Assembly: GCA_030549335.1 (NCBI GenBank)
Contig: CM060191.1
Span: forward strand, 53,357,447 to 53,421,446
Reading direction: 5' to 3'
Length of the DNA stretch: 64,000 nucleotides
Source: Pontederia crassipes
Lineage: Eukaryota > Streptophyta > Magnoliopsida > Commelinales > Pontederiaceae
The notes beneath the pieces are model-generated. The model saw only the letters and a list, made by a program, of their open reading frames with translations, was not told the origin of the DNA and did no database searches. The number at the start of each line of letters is the position of its first letter. The stretch's first letter is position 1. Below are positions 60,501 to 64,000 of this stretch, one piece after another. The translations under genes were made by a program, and so were the position numbers.

Positions 60501-62785
60501 TCAGCGTGTTAAACGGTGGAATCTATTCTCTTATTTTCTTTTTGATGAGGGAATTGTTATTTTTGACTTTTATATTTGAAATTGAATATCTTGTTAAATG
60601 CACCTGTTTCTTTAGGGGGTGTGTTAAATGTACCTGTTGCTTTGGCAGAAAATGGAACGTCTAAAGGTGATACATGTTCTTCAGCCAATTTATGGATTAG
60701 TGCTGTTGCTGTCTGTAGAGGGAGTGATCTTGCAGCATCTGGAGCTGCTAATGGGGTAGTCCGTCTCTGGGCTATTGAAAATGATAATAAAGGCATTCGA
60801 CCACTGTTCAGTTATTCTCAGGTACTTTTCAGGCTCAATTGGTTTTTCTTAAGTTTCCTTGCTGTTTCCTTTTTTGTATATGGTAGAGATGCTGATTACT
60901 TGGATAAAGGTAGCCATAGTAGATAACTTTATTACTTCAATTAAAATCCAATAAGATGTTGTCCTGACCAAATTTGATAGTCTGAAATGAACTTACGGTA
61001 GCTTATTGTATCACTGGAGGTGGAAATGTTCATTTAATGTATTGATAGGCAAGTGAAGGCACAGATACATATGTTAGTTGGTACTTTGTGATGGTGTGAG
61101 TAGGGGATAACTTACATATATGGTCCTCTAACATTGGGCCCCATATTTCTCTTGTTCTCATCTATTTTTTTACTACCTGTAATCCTTTAATTTTAGTTGT
61201 TTCCACATTATCATTTTATTGGTTACAGTGGGTTTCCTTTTCATGGGGCTAATGTGTAAATCGACGTACATCTTTATATATTTAAAAAATGCCAAGTCAG
61301 ATGCAAAAGATGAGATCACCTTTAAATGGGATTGAGTTCTACCCGATGCTTATAATGTTTTTTAAAAGAACTATCATGTGGTAACTAAGGTTTGTGATTT
61401 TTTTAAGCTGATGTGGCATTCTTTTTTTATATGTATGAGACAAATATCTAAGGGAAAATCTGTTGTAGCTGTAAAAATGTTGAAGCGGCAAAACAACCAA
61501 AGTTGAAGGTATCAATGCAGGGAAAAAAGTTGGAGGATGAGAAAAGTTATTAAACCGAAAATTAAATGACCATACGTGTGGATTACCCTATGAATAGGTA
61601 AGTAAAAGGCTGATGAAGTGCATACAGTTCTTAGCATGGCTTTCAATTTAGTGATGTGCTTTGGAGGAATGGGGAAAGGGGGAGAAGGCAGTGGTGGTGG
61701 GTTTAGGGGAGGGGGATCTTGGTATTACGAAATATAAGTGAAAAGGTTAATGTAGCATTAACACTGTGTATACAGACTCATACATGACCATCGTGCATGC
61801 AGATTCATGCAATCCCCTCAAAAGAAAAAAAAGACTCATACAAAAATATGAGGCTCAGAGCTCATTTGAGATATTCAATTTTAGACTGTCATGTTTTTTA
61901 TGAATGCACCTGTTTCTTCCTTGTATACAACTCCTAATGCATTTTTCGAGGGATCCAAGTATTATAAGTAATAAGGGCTAATTTAGTGTTACCAATATAC
62001 AGTTCCTATTGCATGTTTCTTATGAGTCTGTACGTACTTTAATATTCCTCACACAATTCCAAGGACATTTTTTGACTGAATGCTACTTCTGGGGCATGAT
62101 TAATAGTTCTTATACTCAACAACAACAACAACAAAGCCTTATCCCACTAGGTGGGGTCGGCTACCAAAATGAATTCTTTTCATGTACATTACCTTTTCCA
62201 TCTTGTTGAATGCAGGTTGGATTCATAAATTCACTTGCTTTTGCAAAATCAGGGCGTTTCCTTGTCGCTGGGGTTGGCAAGGTACTCTTTGATTCTTTTT
62301 TTTCTTCCTGTTTGCTAGATCTATTTTAACATTTTATTTTTCCAAGGATCTAGGGATGAATTCAGATATGGCTTCCTTGCAAGGAAAGCCTTATTTTATT
62401 TTGAGTTTGCACAAGAATATGGCTTGCACGGAATTAGCACCGGAAGATTTATTTATTTATTTATCTTTTGCTATGATTGGTAACAGGTTTATCATTCCAT
62501 ATTGAATGCCCAATGATATATATATCGCAGCTAACTTGATAATCAAAACCTAACAATTTTAGCCATCTCCATTAAAGCTGAAATGAACAACTGGTCAGGA
62601 CCCCCTGGTTGTTCTCGCGGTCGTTCTCAGCTGATAGCTTGGAAAATCTTTTTCCCTGGATAAGTAAATATTTCAGGAGTCTCATATTTTCCTTGCTTTA
62701 GGAACCCCGCCTGGGAAGATGGGGACGTGTTCAAGCAGCAAGAAATGGGGTTGCCCTGCATCCCATCAAGTTAAAGGACGATTAG
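57579..62785 (+). CDS. U3 snoRNP WD40 protein RRP9/U3-55K (YAO-like), 7 exons, 534 aa
   Basis: The exons are 57579-58027, 58479-58821, 59219-59443, 60239-60470, 60616-60821, 62216-62281 and 62702-62785, all GT-AG, frame kept, 534 residues. Two ATGs stand in tandem at the start. The N-terminus is basic (RSRKKPLRGPKSGRKKPR, nuclear localisation) and then strongly acidic. From about residue 160 it carries WD40 repeats: VTAVALAEDDLRGFSASKDG, YLASGGLDRHIHLWDI, LFSGSFDRTIKLWN, LLTVGRDRTMRLWK, FISGSDDGSIELWS, AASGAANGVVRLWAI, LVAGVGK. The tail LGRWGRVQAARNGVALHPI is the conserved RRP9 end. The protein binds U3 snoRNA in the nucleolus for early 18S pre-rRNA cleavages; the Arabidopsis homologue YAO is needed for gametophyte and embryo development. 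No lesion is visible. Confidence 0.95.
62115..62165 (-). mobile_element. RTE 3' tail relic in intron 6 of the YAO-like gene
   Basis: An AAC-repeat head followed by AAAGCCTTATCCCACTAGGTG and GGGTCGGCTACC is the reverse complement of the RTE tail seen elsewhere in the window. It lies about 50 bp upstream of the acceptor of exon 6 and does not touch it. Confidence 0.85.
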
Positions 62786-64000
62786 AAGACTATCAATACT
62801 TCAGAATGTTTTGTGCTCCCTCAATTTTGGCAAGTAGAAGGATACATGAGAAGAGACCCGGTGGTATATTCCTCCCCTCTCTGTCTGATAACTTAACAAT
62901 GTAATCCATTGTCCTCCAAGTCTCTTGAGTTTATCCTCCACAGCAGAAATTATGCTGACCTGAAAGCAGTTCAACAACATTTTTGTAGCATCTTCATTCT
63001 TAACATTCTTTATTTTTCCCCTCGAGGAAAGCAATATATCGATCTCTGGATAGCCCTGGTTATATGAATTTATTGATGTTTCCTGAGTATGTTCATTTCG
63101 CCTCACTTCTGCCATCATTCGGAAACATTGAATGGTTGAAGACTACGCTCATCATTCAGAAACATCGAAGCACTATAGACCATTTAAAGTTCAAACACCA
63201 AAAAAATGTTGAAAATGGGGACGTGTAATATTTCAAAATTGACAACTTAATTCAAATTAAAATGATACGTTTTTTTGTTGAAGTAATATATTAAGTTCGA
63301 ACACAAACATGTTGAAAATTTCATCTACTTCAAAGTGAATCGGATGTAGACTGGAAAGAAAGAAAACATTGAAAGCCATGTTTTTTTTTCAATTTTAAAA
63401 AATCTTATATTCAAAAACTTGGTAAAAATGTTTGAAGTTTAATTTTCTTTCACCTTATTCATAATATATTGAATGAATATAAAAAAAATATTGATTTCAA
63501 AGAGGTGAATCTGTGCTGATTTATATCATCCCAGCAGCCCACCTCTTTCTTCGTCCGTTTCACGGCCCAAAAACACCCCCCGATTCCTCGTCCCTGACAC
63601 GATGCTGACCGCGGTCAGCCTACGTTGGTGCACGCCCACACGTTCCGTGGCACCCCGAGCCGTTCGTGGACGCCATCATCTGCCCGTCCCGTCCGACGGG
63701 CAGCTCTACTAGATGCTTTATATATATATCAGATATTATTATATAAATATGTAATATATTATTCAATAATTCTTAGGTACTATTATATAAATAAAAACTC
63801 ATTTAAATCATTAATAATTGTTATTTCACTTCTATCGCAGCGAACGGTCCAGATGCCCTCGACCAGTCGAACATTCTCGATGTTCCCAATTTTGTTAAGC
63901 TATGGAATTATCCGATGCTTCTTTTTTTTGTATTTATTACCTCTTTTGTTTTAATAAGAATAAAAATAGCACTAACGTCGGATAGAGCGAGCGAACGAGC
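62786..64000 (+). other. YAO-like gene 3' UTR and downstream DNA
   Basis: This is likely 3' UTR to about 63150. A G/C-rich patch at 63530-63710 might be the edge of another gene or an element end, but no domain can be read. The rest is AT-rich. Confidence 0.45.

Noticed and set aside
1-64000. CRISPR arrays, bacterial operons, tRNA or rRNA genes, known plant miRNA precursors
   Set aside because: The window is plant nuclear DNA; no cloverleaf, rRNA core or conserved mature miRNA sequence that I know was seen on either strand by eye, though a covariance-model scan would be needed to exclude them.

Overview
This is a plant nuclear window. It holds five spliced protein-coding genes, all on the + strand, with GT-AG introns that I could reconstruct codon by codon. 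Between and inside them lie many decayed transposable elements. The organism is most likely a commelinid monocot: the cationic amino acid transporter is carried by two extremely GC-rich exons beside AT-rich, retrotransposon-filled DNA. A Zingiberales or palm-like genome is possible, but I cannot fix a species.

Layout: 1-8.8 kb is a heavily mutated Ty3/gypsy element (protease, RT, RNase H, integrase on +), broken by an LTR-like block and by a small RTE-tailed insertion. 8.8-10.9 kb is repeat debris. 11.7-19.2 kb is a single-Myb-histone/telomere-repeat-binding (TRB) gene; its 4.3-kb fourth intron is filled with minus-strand gypsy, LINE, RTE and foldback elements. 19.2-26.7 kb is intergenic with LTR-like remnants and tandem duplications. 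27.8-31.3 kb is a BTB-NPH3 gene. 32.2-34.4 kb is a probable 2.1-kb solo LTR, and 35.6-36.6 kb a hAT-like or MULE-like remnant. 37.2-40.2 kb is a two-exon CAT1-like amino acid permease. 41-44 kb has a pair of diverged direct repeats enclosing an intact-ended non-autonomous CACTA element with AAA target duplication. 45.5-47.8 kb holds a possible gene-carrying TIR element, a 199-bp foldback MITE and a solo LTR with a perfect GTATT duplication. 48.7-56.6 kb is an ACD11-like glycolipid/sphingolipid-transfer gene whose 6-kb second intron contains a LINE fragment, an RTE tail nested in a GC-rich hAT-like element, and more. 57.6-62.8 kb is a seven-exon WD40 gene of the RRP9/U3-55K (YAO) family with a telo-box in its leader.

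The five genes are unrelated in pathway (chromatin/telomere, NPH3-type signalling, amino-acid uptake, sphingolipid transfer/cell death, rRNA processing). There is no operon or biosynthetic cluster. One soft link is that TRB-family Myb domains recognise telo-box-type sequences, and the YAO-like gene carries such a box just upstream of its start. I found no clear novel system; the most unusual material is the nested transposon architecture with readable target-site duplications. All calls come from reading the sequence; no database search was run.
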